Assembly (NCBI GenBank): GCA_018268855.1 | Contig: JAFDVR010000019.1 | Coordinates: 62,001-126,000, forward strand | Length of the DNA stretch: 64,000 bases | DNA from: Acidobacteriota bacterium | GTDB taxonomy: Bacteria > Acidobacteriota > Terriglobia > Terriglobales > Acidobacteriaceae | Reading direction: 5' to 3' | Part shown: positions 33,557 through 42,287 of the stretch, piece by piece | Numbering within the stretch: position 1 is the first letter of the stretch | Layout of the letters: each line of letters starts with the position of its first letter | Translations under genes and position numbers: made by a program | Notes under the pieces: model-generated | What the model was told of the DNA's origin: nothing | Seen by the model: only the letters and a program-made list of their open reading frames with translations | Database searches by the model: none

Positions 33557-35029
33557 TTAGCGGTTGCCGCGGCGCAAAAAGGCAGGAATGTCCAACTCAT
33601 CATGTTCCTGCGCAGGCTCCTCCGCCGGCACACTGGCAAAACTCGGCACACGCACACCCTCTTCCAACGGATTCAGCACCGTCGGGGCCAGTTCATCCAC
33701 GTCAGCCTGCACAATGCGCGGCGCGGCAGGCACAGGGGGAATCTCCTGCGTGATCATGCGCGACGAGCGGCGAAAGAAATCATCTTCAAACACTGACGTA
33801 GACACCGGTACAAGCTCCGGTTCACGCGTCACAGGTGCCGCGCTTACAGGTGCAGGCTCTGATGCGAACGTCGTCGGCAACGGAGCAGAATTCACCGTTG
33901 CCGCCTCGCGTTCTTCACTGGCAAATCGCGGCGCAGGCACAGCGACGGAGGGCTCTGGCTCTGCCTGTCTTGGAGCAGCAGGTACGGGCGTCTCCATCCG
34001 AGCAACTGGCAGCGCGGTCTGGTTCAGCATCCGCTCGCGACGCTCTTCCTGCTCTTCTCGAAAACCCGTTGCGATGACTGTGATCTTCACATCATCGCCC
34101 ATGCCCTCATCCATCACCGCGCCAAAGATGATGTTGGCATCCTCATGCGCCGCGTCCTGAATCAACGTGCTCGCCTCGTTCACCTCGCTCAGCTTCAACG
34201 AAGACGAACCCGTAATGTTGATCAGAATGCCGCGCGCTCCATCGATCGCGCCCGCCTCCAGCAGTGGAGAAGCCATCGCAGCCAGCGCCGCATTCTTCGC
34301 ACGGTCTTCACCACTGCGCACCGCAGTCGCCATCACCGCGTAGCCCATGCCCGCCATCGTCGTCTTCACATCGGCAAAGTCGCGGTTGATGATGCCCGGA
34401 ATCGTAATGATGTCGGTAATGCCCTGCACGCCCTGCCGCAACACATCATCCGCAATGCGGAAGCTCTCAAAGAAACCCGCGTCCTTCGCAACCGCAAGCA
34501 GCTTCTCATTCGGAATCACGATGACCGTATCCACAGCATCGAGCAGTTCCTTCAAACCGCGCTCAGCCTGCATCATGCGGCGCTTGCCTTCAAACGAGAA
34601 CGGCCGCGTTACCACCGCAACCGTCAGCGCACCCATCTCACTCGCCAGCGATGCAATCACTGGAGCAGCGCCCGTGCCCGTGCCGCCACCAAGTCCAGTG
34701 GTGACGAACACCATATCCGCGCCCTCAAGCGCCTCGATAATCTTGTCGCTATCCTCCAGCGCCGCACGGCGGCCCACATCAGGATTCGCACCCGCACCCA
34801 GTCCCGCCGTCAGCTTTACTCCAAGCTGCAACTTCACCGAAGCCTGCGAACTCTTCAGCGCCTGCACATCCGTATTCGCTGCGATGAACTCCACGCCCTC
34901 CACGCCCGCGGCAATCATGCGATTCACAGCATTATTGCCGCCGCCGCCCACACCAATCACCTTGATGTTGGCACCGTGAGGCATCTCGTCTTCGTACTGG
35001 ATTCGCAGGTCGTCGGCAGGCAGCGGCAT
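33557..35029 (-). CDS. ftsZ: Cell division protein FtsZ
   Basis: 490 residues from ATG at 35029, with AGGAG ten bases upstream; the frame is open to 35212 but that part is not FtsZ-like. Tubulin-fold GTPase forming the Z ring. GTP-binding GVGGGGNNAVNRM (about 26-38) and tubulin signature GLGGGTGTGAAP (about 112-123) are intact, the T7 region NRDFADVKTTM is present. After the core (about 1-320) comes an unusually long, Ala/Pro/Glu-rich linker of about 150 residues and a conserved C-terminal peptide DELDIPAFLRR that binds FtsA and other partners. Confidence 0.97.
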   Translation of the reverse strand: MPLPADDLRIQYEDEMPHGANIKVIGVGGGGNNAVNRMIAAGVEGVEFIAANTDVQALKSSQASVKLQLGVKLTAGLGAGANPDVGRRAALEDSDKIIEALEGADMVFVTTGLGGGTGTGAAPVIASLASEMGALTVAVVTRPFSFEGKRRMMQAERGLKELLDAVDTVIVIPNEKLLAVAKDAGFFESFRIADDVLRQGVQGITDIITIPGIINRDFADVKTTMAGMGYAVMATAVRSGEDRAKNAALAAMASPLLEAGAIDGARGILINITGSSSLKLSEVNEASTLIQDAAHEDANIIFGAVMDEGMGDDVKITVIATGFREEQEERRERMLNQTALPVARMETPVPAAPRQAEPEPSVAVPAPRFASEEREAATVNSAPLPTTFASEPAPVSAAPVTREPELVPVSTSVFEDDFFRRSSRMITQEIPPVPAAPRIVQADVDELAPTVLNPLEEGVRVPSFASVPAEEPAQEHDELDIPAFLRRGNR

Positions 35030-35207
35030 GGGGGTGTAGCTCCTAAGAAGTCGCGATTTGGCGCGGCTAAATGCGATTCGCCGATCACCATTCGCTATCG
35101 CCATTCTGTCACCAAAGTGCCTGCGGATATATGCGGAAAACAGTGGCGAATTCGGGAGGTTCCTTGCGTGGTTCACCTGGCGGTATATCGCCATCACTCT
35201 TTCAGAA

Positions 35208-35233
35208 TTCATCCTGAGCGCAGCGCAGGATCC
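35208..35233. repeat. Extragenic repeat (CATCCTGAGCGCAGCG family) upstream of ftsZ
   Basis: TTCATCCTGAGCGCAGCGCA followed by GGATCC, in the 270-bp spacer between the unknown gene and ftsZ (35030-35299). Related copies at 42252 and 7249. I see no gene in this spacer; it may hold an ftsZ promoter. Confidence 0.6.
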
Positions 35234-35299
35234 CTAGATTGTTCACCTGTTCCGTACAGTTCGAATATCTCTGCCGAACACTTCACGCATCTTCACTTA

Positions 35300-35785
35300 T
35301 CAGCCCATATACAAGCGTATAAAAGACTGCGCATTCTCAGACCAATCTTCAGGGGCAACCGTGATATCGGGTGTGTACACGAAGGTCCACTCGTCGATCT
35401 GGTCTATTTGGGTTTGCACAAAGTCAGCAAACATTGGGATCTCATGCTGCAACGAAAAACTGCGCTTAAACCCGAATACTGTTTGCGACCTACCAGTCTT
35501 CCCCTTCGGATACCAGTGATCGCCGACAATACACTCCACATCGAGCACGTGGCCTGCGCAGACGTTATAGAAGCGGCCTCCAAGGCGTCTTGAGCCAAGC
35601 CATTGGGATATCCGCCTATCCTCGGTATCTCCTAGATAAGTCCACCCCAACGTACAGCACATTCGACGGATGAACCGCGCTCGCCGTCGACGCTGTATTT
35701 CGTTCCGCGCCACGATGACGCACATGAAGATAAGCCACAGAATGAACCAGTGGTGTCTGCACCAGAAAGCAATAGGGTTAAGCAT
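35300..35785 (-). CDS. Unknown membrane-anchored protein between ftsA and ftsZ
   Basis: 161 residues. It starts five bases after the ftsA stop, and its ribosome site (AGGAG) overlaps the ftsA end, so it is translated with ftsA. N-terminal hydrophobic segment FWCRHHWFILWLIFMCVIVA, then a run RRRRARFIRR marking the cytosolic side, then a soluble domain of about 110 residues with many aromatics (LGWTYLGDTEDRRISQWLG, CIVGDHWYPKGKTGRSQTVF). No family was recognised. ftsA is usually followed directly by ftsZ, so the position suggests a lineage-specific insertion or an accessory division protein. Confidence 0.65.
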   Translation of the reverse strand: MLNPIAFWCRHHWFILWLIFMCVIVARNEIQRRRRARFIRRMCCTLGWTYLGDTEDRRISQWLGSRRLGGRFYNVCAGHVLDVECIVGDHWYPKGKTGRSQTVFGFKRSFSLQHEIPMFADFVQTQIDQIDEWTFVYTPDITVAPEDWSENAQSFIRLYMG

Positions 35786-35790
35786 TTCTC

Positions 35791-37017
35791 CTAAAAGCTA
35801 CCCGCAAAAATCGCCTTCAACTTAGCCTTCAGCCCCTGCTCCTCATTCGCCTTCCGCACCTGTGTGCGATGCGTATAGAGCAGCATCCCAATCGCCGTGG
35901 CAAACTCTGGCGCGTTCAACTCCGCAGGCATGCGAGACAGCGGCACCGGCGAGCCCACCCGCGCAGGCGTGCGCAGAATCGACTCCGCCACATCCAGCAA
36001 ACCGGCCAGCTTCGCGCCTCCACCGGTTAGTACGCAGCCCGTGCCAAGCGCCTCCAGAACACCGCCCTGCCGCAGATTATCGCGTAACATGCGAAACAAC
36101 TCCGTCGCGCGCGGCTCCAGAATCTCCGCCAGAAAACGCTGTCGCACCAGCCGCGGCCCGCTTCCACCATGCGCAAGATTGCCGCCAATCTCAATCTCAT
36201 TCAGCGAAGGAACGCTCGTCACCACGCAGTTGCCGTAAAGCTGCTTCAACTCCTCAGCCTCTTCGACGGCGACATGCAGGCCAACAGCAAGATCGTTCGT
36301 AAAGTGATCGCCGCCAATCGGCAACACTGCCGTATGCGCCACCGAGCCCTCAAAGAAGACCACCAACTCCGTCGTCGAAGCACCAATGTCGGCGATGCAC
36401 ACACCCAGCTCGCGCTCATCCGCACTCAACACACTCTCGGCGGAAGCAATCCCCTCATACACCGTGTCGACGACTTCCAAGCCCGCGCGGTTCGCGCACG
36501 TCACCACACTCTGCGCCACACCGCCCGAGCACGTCGACAGGTGCAGATTCACCTCAAGCTTCGTGCCCACCATGCCGACAGGATCGTGAATCCCCGGCTG
36601 GTCATCCAGAATGAACTCCTGCGGCAACAGGTGCAGAATCTCGCGATCGGCGGGTAGCGCCACGCTGCGCGCACGGTCCACCGCAGCGCGCACATCCTCG
36701 CGCGTAATCTCTTTCATGCGCGATCCCATCGAGATACCGCCGCGCGAATTTACACCGCGAACATGCGTTCCACCCACACCTACAACGGCAGTCTCGATGC
36801 TCTGCTGCGTCATCTTCTCCGCAGTCAGCGCCGCGCGATTGATCGCCTCAGCCGCCGGCCCAAGCTCCGCAATCAAACCCTTGCGCATGCCCTTGGACTT
36901 CTCCACGCCATGCCCGCGATACCGCAGCACGCCATCCTGCAGCTCCGCCACCAGAACGCACACCTTGGCGCTTCCGGCATCCAGCACGGTAATCAGGTTA
37001 TCGTTCTTGCGGTCCAA
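35791..37017 (-). CDS. ftsA: Cell division protein FtsA
   Basis: 408 residues. Actin-like ATPase that tethers FtsZ to the membrane. Phosphate-1 motif LITVLDAGSAKVCVLVAEL, the FtsA-specific 1C domain (about 85-165), the phosphate-2 motif ADIGASTTELVVF and the adenosine motif VLTGGGAKLAGLLD are visible. The C-terminus KAKLKAIFAGSF is the amphipathic membrane-targeting helix, ending exactly at the stop. It lies 38 bp after ftsQ. Confidence 0.96.
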   Translation of the reverse strand: MDRKNDNLITVLDAGSAKVCVLVAELQDGVLRYRGHGVEKSKGMRKGLIAELGPAAEAINRAALTAEKMTQQSIETAVVGVGGTHVRGVNSRGGISMGSRMKEITREDVRAAVDRARSVALPADREILHLLPQEFILDDQPGIHDPVGMVGTKLEVNLHLSTCSGGVAQSVVTCANRAGLEVVDTVYEGIASAESVLSADERELGVCIADIGASTTELVVFFEGSVAHTAVLPIGGDHFTNDLAVGLHVAVEEAEELKQLYGNCVVTSVPSLNEIEIGGNLAHGGSGPRLVRQRFLAEILEPRATELFRMLRDNLRQGGVLEALGTGCVLTGGGAKLAGLLDVAESILRTPARVGSPVPLSRMPAELNAPEFATAIGMLLYTHRTQVRKANEEQGLKAKLKAIFAGSF

Positions 37018-37055
37018 GGCCTAGTCCACCTGCGAAGGATGATACTGCAACGGCT

Positions 37056-38489
37056 CTACCTGGCCGCTGGGGATGTTGTTGATGTTGCCGTGGGATGTGC
37101 CGCCGCAGATGCCTTCCGCATCTGCTCGCGTTTGTCCATCCACGCATGAATTGCCGCAATCCGCTTCGCGCGCTCGGCATCCGCCTTGGCGTTTCCTGTC
37201 GACGGGATCGCAGCAGCCGGTTTCGCCGAAGCTGTATGTGCGACATGATCAGCCGCCTTCGCCGCCGAAGGCTTCACAGCAGCAGCAACATGCGCCGCAT
37301 GAGCATCCGAGTGTCCAGCCGCAGAAGCCGGGTGCCCCATCTTAGCGACAGTTTTATCATCGCTAAGGTGGGATGGCGAAGAGGCCGGATGCTTCACAGC
37401 AGCAACAGCCTCAGCCTTCTTAGCAACCTCATCCTTAGCCGGAGCACTCTTCGCCGCTGGCGTATTCGCAGCCGCAGCATCCACCGGAGCCACAGCAGCC
37501 TGTGCCGCCGCAGTCGCCGATCCCTGCGGAACCTGCAACACCACCTGCCGCTCATACCGCATATCTACGCCCGAGAGCCGCGGATACATCTGCTTCCACT
37601 CCGCCATGTGGTCCTGCATCTTCTTGTAGCGCTCCAGAAACTGGTCCTGCCCAAAGTGCACCAGCACCTCAATATTCTCTTCAGGAATCAGCGCCTTCAC
37701 GTCCTCCGGATCCGACAGGTCCACCTCGCTCACATGAGAGCTTACCTTCTCGCCGCCGCTATCCAGGTCATGCAAAAACCGTTCATACAACTTCATCCTC
37801 GGCGCGCGCGTACTCATCGGTTCCGCAGCCTTAATACCCGTCACCACCGGAAACGAATAATTCGGGTTCCCCGGCGCGTCCGGCGGAATATCCAGCAGCA
37901 CGCCGCTCGCATCCACCATGCCGATATCGCTGCCCTGCCGCACAAACGCCACCGGGGTCCGCTCCACCACCTGCACACGAATCCGGTTCGGCAGCAGCCG
38001 CATCACCGTTGCATGCTGCACCCACGGCAGCCGCTCCAGGTCGGCCTTGCGCTGCGTCAGCGGAACATGAAAGATGTTGCGCTCCACGTCCTCACCAAAA
38101 ATGCTCAACAACTGCGACCGCGTCACATGGCTGTTGCCCGCGATCTCAATCGACTGCGACGTAGCAATGCGGAACCGGTCATCATGCGTAAAGAAGCGCG
38201 CGGTCATCCACATCGCCGTGCCCAGCGCACCCAGCACCACCGCCACACCCACACCGGCGCCAATGCGTCCCCACTTGGTCTGCGGAATCAGGCTCTTGCG
38301 GATGCGCCGGTTCTTGCCCGCCGACCGCAGAAACGCAGTCGTATCGGCATCGTCGGCAAAGTCCTCCACCATCTCGCGGCGCGGACGCGGCGGCTCCGTG
38401 CGCAGCCACGGCTTTTCAGAGGCACGCGTCTCCTCTGGCGCGTCAAGCACTGCTGTCGCACGCCTTCCGATGATGTCTTTTGTCCGCAT
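37056..38489 (-). CDS. ftsQ: Cell division protein FtsQ
   Basis: 477 residues from ATG at 38489; GTG at 38555 is an alternative, neither has a strong ribosome site. A basic cytosolic N-terminus with TKDIIGRRATAVLD, one membrane helix (about 78-98), a POTRA domain (SIEIAGNSHVTRSQLLSIFG), then the beta domain (LPNRIRVQVVERTPVAF, VHFGQDQFLERYKKMQDHM). After about residue 320 comes a 150-residue Ala/Lys/His-rich low-complexity tail (AAAVKPSAAKAADHVAHTA) not found in model FtsQ proteins. FtsQ links FtsB/FtsL to early divisome proteins. Confidence 0.92.
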   Translation of the reverse strand: MRTKDIIGRRATAVLDAPEETRASEKPWLRTEPPRPRREMVEDFADDADTTAFLRSAGKNRRIRKSLIPQTKWGRIGAGVGVAVVLGALGTAMWMTARFFTHDDRFRIATSQSIEIAGNSHVTRSQLLSIFGEDVERNIFHVPLTQRKADLERLPWVQHATVMRLLPNRIRVQVVERTPVAFVRQGSDIGMVDASGVLLDIPPDAPGNPNYSFPVVTGIKAAEPMSTRAPRMKLYERFLHDLDSGGEKVSSHVSEVDLSDPEDVKALIPEENIEVLVHFGQDQFLERYKKMQDHMAEWKQMYPRLSGVDMRYERQVVLQVPQGSATAAAQAAVAPVDAAAANTPAAKSAPAKDEVAKKAEAVAAVKHPASSPSHLSDDKTVAKMGHPASAAGHSDAHAAHVAAAVKPSAAKAADHVAHTASAKPAAAIPSTGNAKADAERAKRIAAIHAWMDKREQMRKASAAAHPTATSTTSPAAR

Positions 38490-38631
38490 GCCTTTGAGCG
38501 AAGGCCGCGGGGAATCGCCAGCCTCAATTCTATGGTTCCCCACCACAACCGCCACGCCAATTTCAGGGGAGTACCCGTAGAGGAACGGGATTACTATTTC
38601 GCCATGCCTCGACTGCGCTTACTCTGCTTGC

Positions 38632-38716
38632 TTTGAAGGGGCTGGGCTTCAGCCCAGCCGTTATACCCGCCAACGATCCGGGCTTTAGCCCCTGAGGGAC
38701 TGGATTTTCGTCCCTC
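38632..38716. repeat. Three-hairpin extragenic element in the ftsQ/zinc-ribbon divergent spacer
   Basis: Hairpin 1: GGCTGGGCT-TC-AGCCCAGCC (38640-38659). Hairpin 2: GGGCTTTAGCCC (38680-38691). Hairpin 3: GAGGGAC/GTCCCTC (38694-38716). Its first 25 bases (38632-38656) are identical to 59069-59093. Confidence 0.75.
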
Positions 38717-38776
38717 CACGCGTGCGCGAAAGAAGCCCAGATGCCCGTCACCCACATGGCTTAAAATGAAATCGCT

Positions 38777-38983
38777 ATGCCGTATCCAATCAAAACCTGC
38801 GTCGTCTGTGGAGAAGAGTTCGAACTGCGTCCCAACAAACCGGGATTCGCCAACCGCTGCCCCACCTGCAGCGAACCTGAAGAAGAAAAAGAGACCACCG
38901 CCGACGTCTACGCCAGCGACAAAGGCGCCAACGCCGCCCGTCGCGAAACCATGAAAAACATGCTGTATCGGAAAGACAGTTAG
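38777..38983 (+). CDS. Small zinc-ribbon protein
   Basis: 68 residues. Cys8 and Cys11 (TCVVCGEEF) with Cys28 and Cys31 (NRCPTCSEP) form a four-Cys zinc ribbon. The rest is an acidic linker and a basic C-terminal helix (GANAARRETMKNMLYRKD). No enzyme motif. It is transcribed against the surrounding division genes and is followed by a double-hairpin element. Function unknown; a nucleic-acid or protein adaptor role would be a guess. Confidence 0.7.
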   Translation: MPYPIKTCVVCGEEFELRPNKPGFANRCPTCSEPEEEKETTADVYASDKGANAARRETMKNMLYRKDS

Positions 38984-39007
38984 CCGAAGCAGCCAAAGAT
39001 TTGGGTG

Positions 39008-39058
39008 CCCATCCTTTCGCGCTCTTTGCGAAAGGGTGGGTTATCGCGCAAAGCGCGA
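39008..39058 (+). repeat. Double-hairpin element, copy B
   Basis: 13-bp stem (39008-39020 with 39028-39040, one G-T pair), GCTCTTT loop, then TCGCGC-AAA-GCGCGA at 39044-39058. It lies between convergent stop codons of the zinc-ribbon gene (38983) and the TonB-like gene (39073), a natural place for a transcript end. Confidence 0.8.
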
Positions 39059-39072
39059 CCGCTGTTACGTTC

Positions 39073-39474
39073 CTACTCCACACTCTTCGGGTGCATCAGC
39101 GCAAACTTCACCTGAACAGCAGTCCGCACCACGGCAGGCGCGCCGTCCACCATGAACGGACGATACTTGTACTGCTTCACAGCATCTACAGCCGCAGCCC
39201 GCAGCATCTCTGGACCGCTCAGCACCACAACCTGTGTCACATTGCCCTCGGCATCAATCTGCACGCCCAGCACAACGTCGCCGGCCACATGCGCCAAATT
39301 TGCAATCGCCGGATAGACGGCCGCTACATGTTTCACCAGATGCGCTTTGCCTTCCTTCATGCTCACTGTAGGCGGCCGCTTCTCTACCGCGCCGCTAGGA
39401 GCCGCTGCCTGCGATTGACCAAACGCACACATCGAACATCCAAACCAAATCACAATCCATGCAAGCAGTCTCAT
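39073..39474 (-). CDS. Secreted TonB C-terminal-domain protein
   Basis: 133 residues from ATG at 39474, with GGAG upstream; the frame is open to 39525. Signal peptide or anchor MRLLAWIVIWFGCSMCAFG, then one TonB C-terminal domain: YPAIANLAHVAGDVVLGVQI followed by DAEGNVTQVVVLSGP and AVDAVKQYKYRPFMVDG. The Pro-rich spanner of a true TonB is missing and the anchor looks cleavable. Such short proteins are frequent in Acidobacteria and may transmit energy or serve as wall-binding modules; neither is shown. Confidence 0.8.
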   Translation of the reverse strand: MRLLAWIVIWFGCSMCAFGQSQAAAPSGAVEKRPPTVSMKEGKAHLVKHVAAVYPAIANLAHVAGDVVLGVQIDAEGNVTQVVVLSGPEMLRAAAVDAVKQYKYRPFMVDGAPAVVRTAVQVKFALMHPKSVE

Positions 39475-39529
39475 CACCCTCTCCAAGACAGGAAATTTGA
39501 ACTTCGCCTCAAGCGCGAAGCGCAACCGC

Positions 39530-39552
39530 TAATCCCTAATCCCTAATCCCTA
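39530..39552. repeat. Heptamer tandem repeat (TAATCCC)3 at the murC end
   Basis: Three perfect TAATCCC copies (39530-39550). On the minus strand they encode the last residues (GIRD) and the TAG stop of murC. Same unit as at 26224. Confidence 0.95.
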
Positions 39553-40918
39553 CCAATGCCTCCACCAACATCTGCCCCGCCTGCGAAACACTCCCCGCCC
39601 CCAGCGTAATCACCACATCGCCCTCGCGAGCATCCTTCGCCAACCGCGCCACCGCCTCATCAAACGAAGCCGCATACTCCGCATGCGCACCGGCAGACTT
39701 CATCCGCTCCACCAGCACCTCCGCATTCACACCAATCAGCGGCTCCTCGCTGGCCGCGTAGATATCGACGACCTCAACAAAATCCGCATCGCCAAACGCC
39801 GCGCCAAACTCCTCCATCAGCTCCGCCGTACGCGAGTAGCGATGCGGCTGGAACAGCACCAGCACCCGCTTGTACCCACACTCTTTCGCCGCACGAAGCG
39901 TCGCGCGAATCTCCGTCGGATGGTGCCCGTAATCATCCACCACCGCCACGCCGCGCGCCACGCCCTTTACCTGGAAGCGCCGGTCCACGCCGCGAAACGC
40001 AGCAAGCCCTTCCGCAATCTGTGATGGCGGAATCCCTAGCTCCACACCAATCGCCACCGCCGCCGTCGCATTCAAAACATTGTGCTTGCCCGGTACATGC
40101 AGCTTGAACGGCCCAAGCAGCAGCCCCTTCGCGCTCACCTCAAACATCGACCGGCAATCATCCGCCTTCGGCAACATGCGCAACTGAAAATCCGCATCCG
40201 CGCTTTCGCCATACGTCATCACCCGGCGTGTGACGCGCGGCAAAATCGCACGCAACATCGGATCGTCCACGCACGCCGTCACCGCGCCATAGAACGGAAC
40301 GCCGTCCATAAACTCCACAAACGCGTTCTCCACATCGGCCATGTCGCGATACGTGTCCATGTGTTCGCGATCGAGGTTCGTCACCACACCGAGAATCGGT
40401 TTCAGCTTCAAAAAGCTCCGGTCGCTCTCGTCCGCCTCGGCCACCAGATACTGCGACTGCCCCAGCCGCGCATTCGATCCCATCGCATCCACGCGCCCGC
40501 CTACAACCACCGTCGGGTCCATCCCGCCGCCCGCAAGCACACTCGCCACCATGCTCGTCGTCGTGGTCTTGCCGTGCATGCCGGCAATGGCAATGCCATA
40601 CTTCAGCCGCATCAACTCCGCCAGCATCTCCGCGCGATGGATGATCGGCGTCTTGCGCGCCCGCGCCTCCAGCACCTCAGGATTGCTCTTCGCCACCGCG
40701 GTACTCGTCACCACCACGTCGGCCTCGCGCGCATTCGCCGCCTCGTGCCCCACATAAATGCGAGCGCCCATCGCCGCCAGCCGCTCCGTCACCGCGCTCG
40801 ACCGCAAGTCGCTGCCCGAAACAGAAAACCCCATCGTCAGCAGGATCTCCGCGATCCCGCTCATCCCGATGCCACCAATGCCAATAAAGTGAATGCGCTG
40901 CTGCGCCGATGCGAACAT
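39536..40918 (-). CDS. murC: UDP-N-acetylmuramate-L-alanine ligase
   Basis: 460 residues from ATG at 40918; the frame continues to 41128 through extragenic repeat DNA. Adds L-Ala to UDP-MurNAc, first step of stem-peptide synthesis. N-terminal Rossmann motif RIHFIGIGGIGMSGIAEILL, ATP-binding GIAGMHGKTTTTSMVASVL, the VDDYGHHPTEIRATL block and the C-terminal VLFQPHRYSRTAELM block. Upstream of ftsQ in the dcw order, but murB and ddl, often found here, are absent. The C-terminus runs into a TAATCCC repeat. Confidence 0.96.
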   Translation of the reverse strand: MFASAQQRIHFIGIGGIGMSGIAEILLTMGFSVSGSDLRSSAVTERLAAMGARIYVGHEAANAREADVVVTSTAVAKSNPEVLEARARKTPIIHRAEMLAELMRLKYGIAIAGMHGKTTTTSMVASVLAGGGMDPTVVVGGRVDAMGSNARLGQSQYLVAEADESDRSFLKLKPILGVVTNLDREHMDTYRDMADVENAFVEFMDGVPFYGAVTACVDDPMLRAILPRVTRRVMTYGESADADFQLRMLPKADDCRSMFEVSAKGLLLGPFKLHVPGKHNVLNATAAVAIGVELGIPPSQIAEGLAAFRGVDRRFQVKGVARGVAVVDDYGHHPTEIRATLRAAKECGYKRVLVLFQPHRYSRTAELMEEFGAAFGDADFVEVVDIYAASEEPLIGVNAEVLVERMKSAGAHAEYAASFDEAVARLAKDAREGDVVITLGAGSVSQAGQMLVEALVGIRD

Positions 40919-41190
40919 ATCTGTGCTCGAATCTATCAGTTCAAATCCACTTACCGATATCGAACGAACAAACACCGTAACCTCAACAGCTCTACGCCCT
41001 ACCCACATCGTCATCTTGACCGGAGCGACAGCTTTTCGCCCGCCAACACCGTCATCTCGACCGGAGTCATCGCAGGCATCATCGCGATGACGCAGTGGAG
41101 AGATCTGCTTTCCTGCAAGCGACCTCAAACCTTACCAGTCCAACAAACCCCATAGATTTCTCCGCATGTACGCGCTTACACTGAACGCCT
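40919..41190. promoter_or_regulatory. Divergent spacer murC / secreted propeller gene
   Basis: 272 bp without a supported gene. It holds two runs of an extragenic repeat (CGTCATCTTGACCGGAGCGA near 41010, CGTCATCTCGACCGGAG near 41050) and a related GACGCAGTGGAGAGATCTGC near 41088. Promoters for both genes should lie here, but I cannot point to clear boxes. Confidence 0.45.
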
Positions 41191-42189
41191 ATGCTCAGAC
41201 TCATCACATTCGCACTGGCACTCATCACGGTCTCAGCACACGCCGCAGACACCAACCTCCTCACAAAAATCCGCTCGCCCATCATCCTCAAAGGCGATGC
41301 CCACCACGCCTTCCGCGACCCCATCCTCGCGCGCGTGAACGGCAAGTTCATGCTCATCTACTCCTACGTCGTCACCGACCCCGACCAGCGCGTCTACTGG
41401 TACACCGCCTGGTCCACATCGAGCGACTTCCAGCACTGGACCGCGCCGTACATCTTCACGCCCAAATCGCAGGACCTCAACTACTCCTCGCCCGGTTCGC
41501 TCACCCGCATCGGCAACGAGTGGGTGCTCACGCTGCAAACCATCCCCATGAACAACGTGCGCCTCACAGACCCGCCGCCCATCCACTGGCCAGAAGAGCA
41601 TTCGCGCCTCTTCACCATGCGCACGCGCGACTTCAAAACGTGGAGCAAGCCCGAACTCATCCGCGTCAAAGGCCCCAACGTCGCCGAAAAAGATATGGGC
41701 AAGATGATCGACCCGTTCCTCATCGCGGACAAAGACCACCCTGGCCACTGGCGCATCTTCTTTAAACAGAACGGACACCTCTTCCAGTCCACCTCACCCG
41801 ACCTCAAGACGTGGACCTTCCACCCCGAGCCCATCGCCAAGGGAGAAAATCCCGAGGTCATCGTCGATCACGGCGACTACCTGCTCTTCTACTCACCGGA
41901 AAACGGAACCGGCGTTCTGCGCTCGCACGACGGCATTACCTGGCACGAAGACCAGCCACCCATCGTCCTCGGCCAGAAGGACTGGCCCTACGCCGAAACC
42001 CGCATCACCGCCGGCTACGTAGCCGACATGCGCAACCTCCCCAACATAGGCAAATACGTCTTCGTCACCCACACCATGGGACCGGGGAAAACCAAGACCA
42101 ATCTCAACGTACTCGCCAACTGCAACATCGTCATCGGCTGGAGCGACGACCTGAAACACTGGCACTGGCCCGGTGAGAAATATCCATAA
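41191..42189 (+). CDS. Secreted five-bladed beta-propeller protein (GH43/GH32-like fold)
   Basis: 332 residues with signal peptide LRLITFALALITVSAHA. Repeating propeller blades are seen as F-x-x-W units: WSTSSDFQHWTAPYIFTP, MRTRDFKTWSKPELIR, TSPDLKTWTFHPEPIA, RSHDGITWHEDQPPIV and WSDDLKHWHWPGEKYP. An early acidic FRDPILARVNGKFMLIYSY matches the place of the catalytic Asp of GH43/GH32/GH62 enzymes, and ENPEVIV may hold the acid. It is probably a glycoside hydrolase or carbohydrate-binding relative; substrate unknown. It is transcribed against the dcw cluster. Confidence 0.75.
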   Translation: MLRLITFALALITVSAHAADTNLLTKIRSPIILKGDAHHAFRDPILARVNGKFMLIYSYVVTDPDQRVYWYTAWSTSSDFQHWTAPYIFTPKSQDLNYSSPGSLTRIGNEWVLTLQTIPMNNVRLTDPPPIHWPEEHSRLFTMRTRDFKTWSKPELIRVKGPNVAEKDMGKMIDPFLIADKDHPGHWRIFFKQNGHLFQSTSPDLKTWTFHPEPIAKGENPEVIVDHGDYLLFYSPENGTGVLRSHDGITWHEDQPPIVLGQKDWPYAETRITAGYVADMRNLPNIGKYVFVTHTMGPGKTKTNLNVLANCNIVIGWSDDLKHWHWPGEKYP

Positions 42190-42251
42190 CAACAGAAATT
42201 CGTGTGAAAACGACTGATAACGTGAAACTACAGAGAATTTTCACTTGAATC

Positions 42252-42287
42252 GTCATCCTGAGCGCAGCGAAGGATCTCCGTATTTCG
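42252..42287 (+). repeat. Extragenic repeat (GTCATCC...GTATTTCG family)
   Basis: Begins GTCATCCTGAGCGCAGCGAA and ends CTCCGTATTTCG; the inner part pairs with itself (ATCCT/AGGAT). Relatives at 7249-7290 (minus), 35208-35233 and 56708-56740. Confidence 0.65.

Noticed and set aside
34145..35593. 482-codon plus-strand open frame across ftsZ and the next gene
   Set aside because: Antisense to ftsZ with no recognisable domain.
37095..38636. 513-codon Arg/His-rich open frame on the plus strand
   Set aside because: Antisense shadow of ftsQ; composition is typical of non-coding GC-rich frames.
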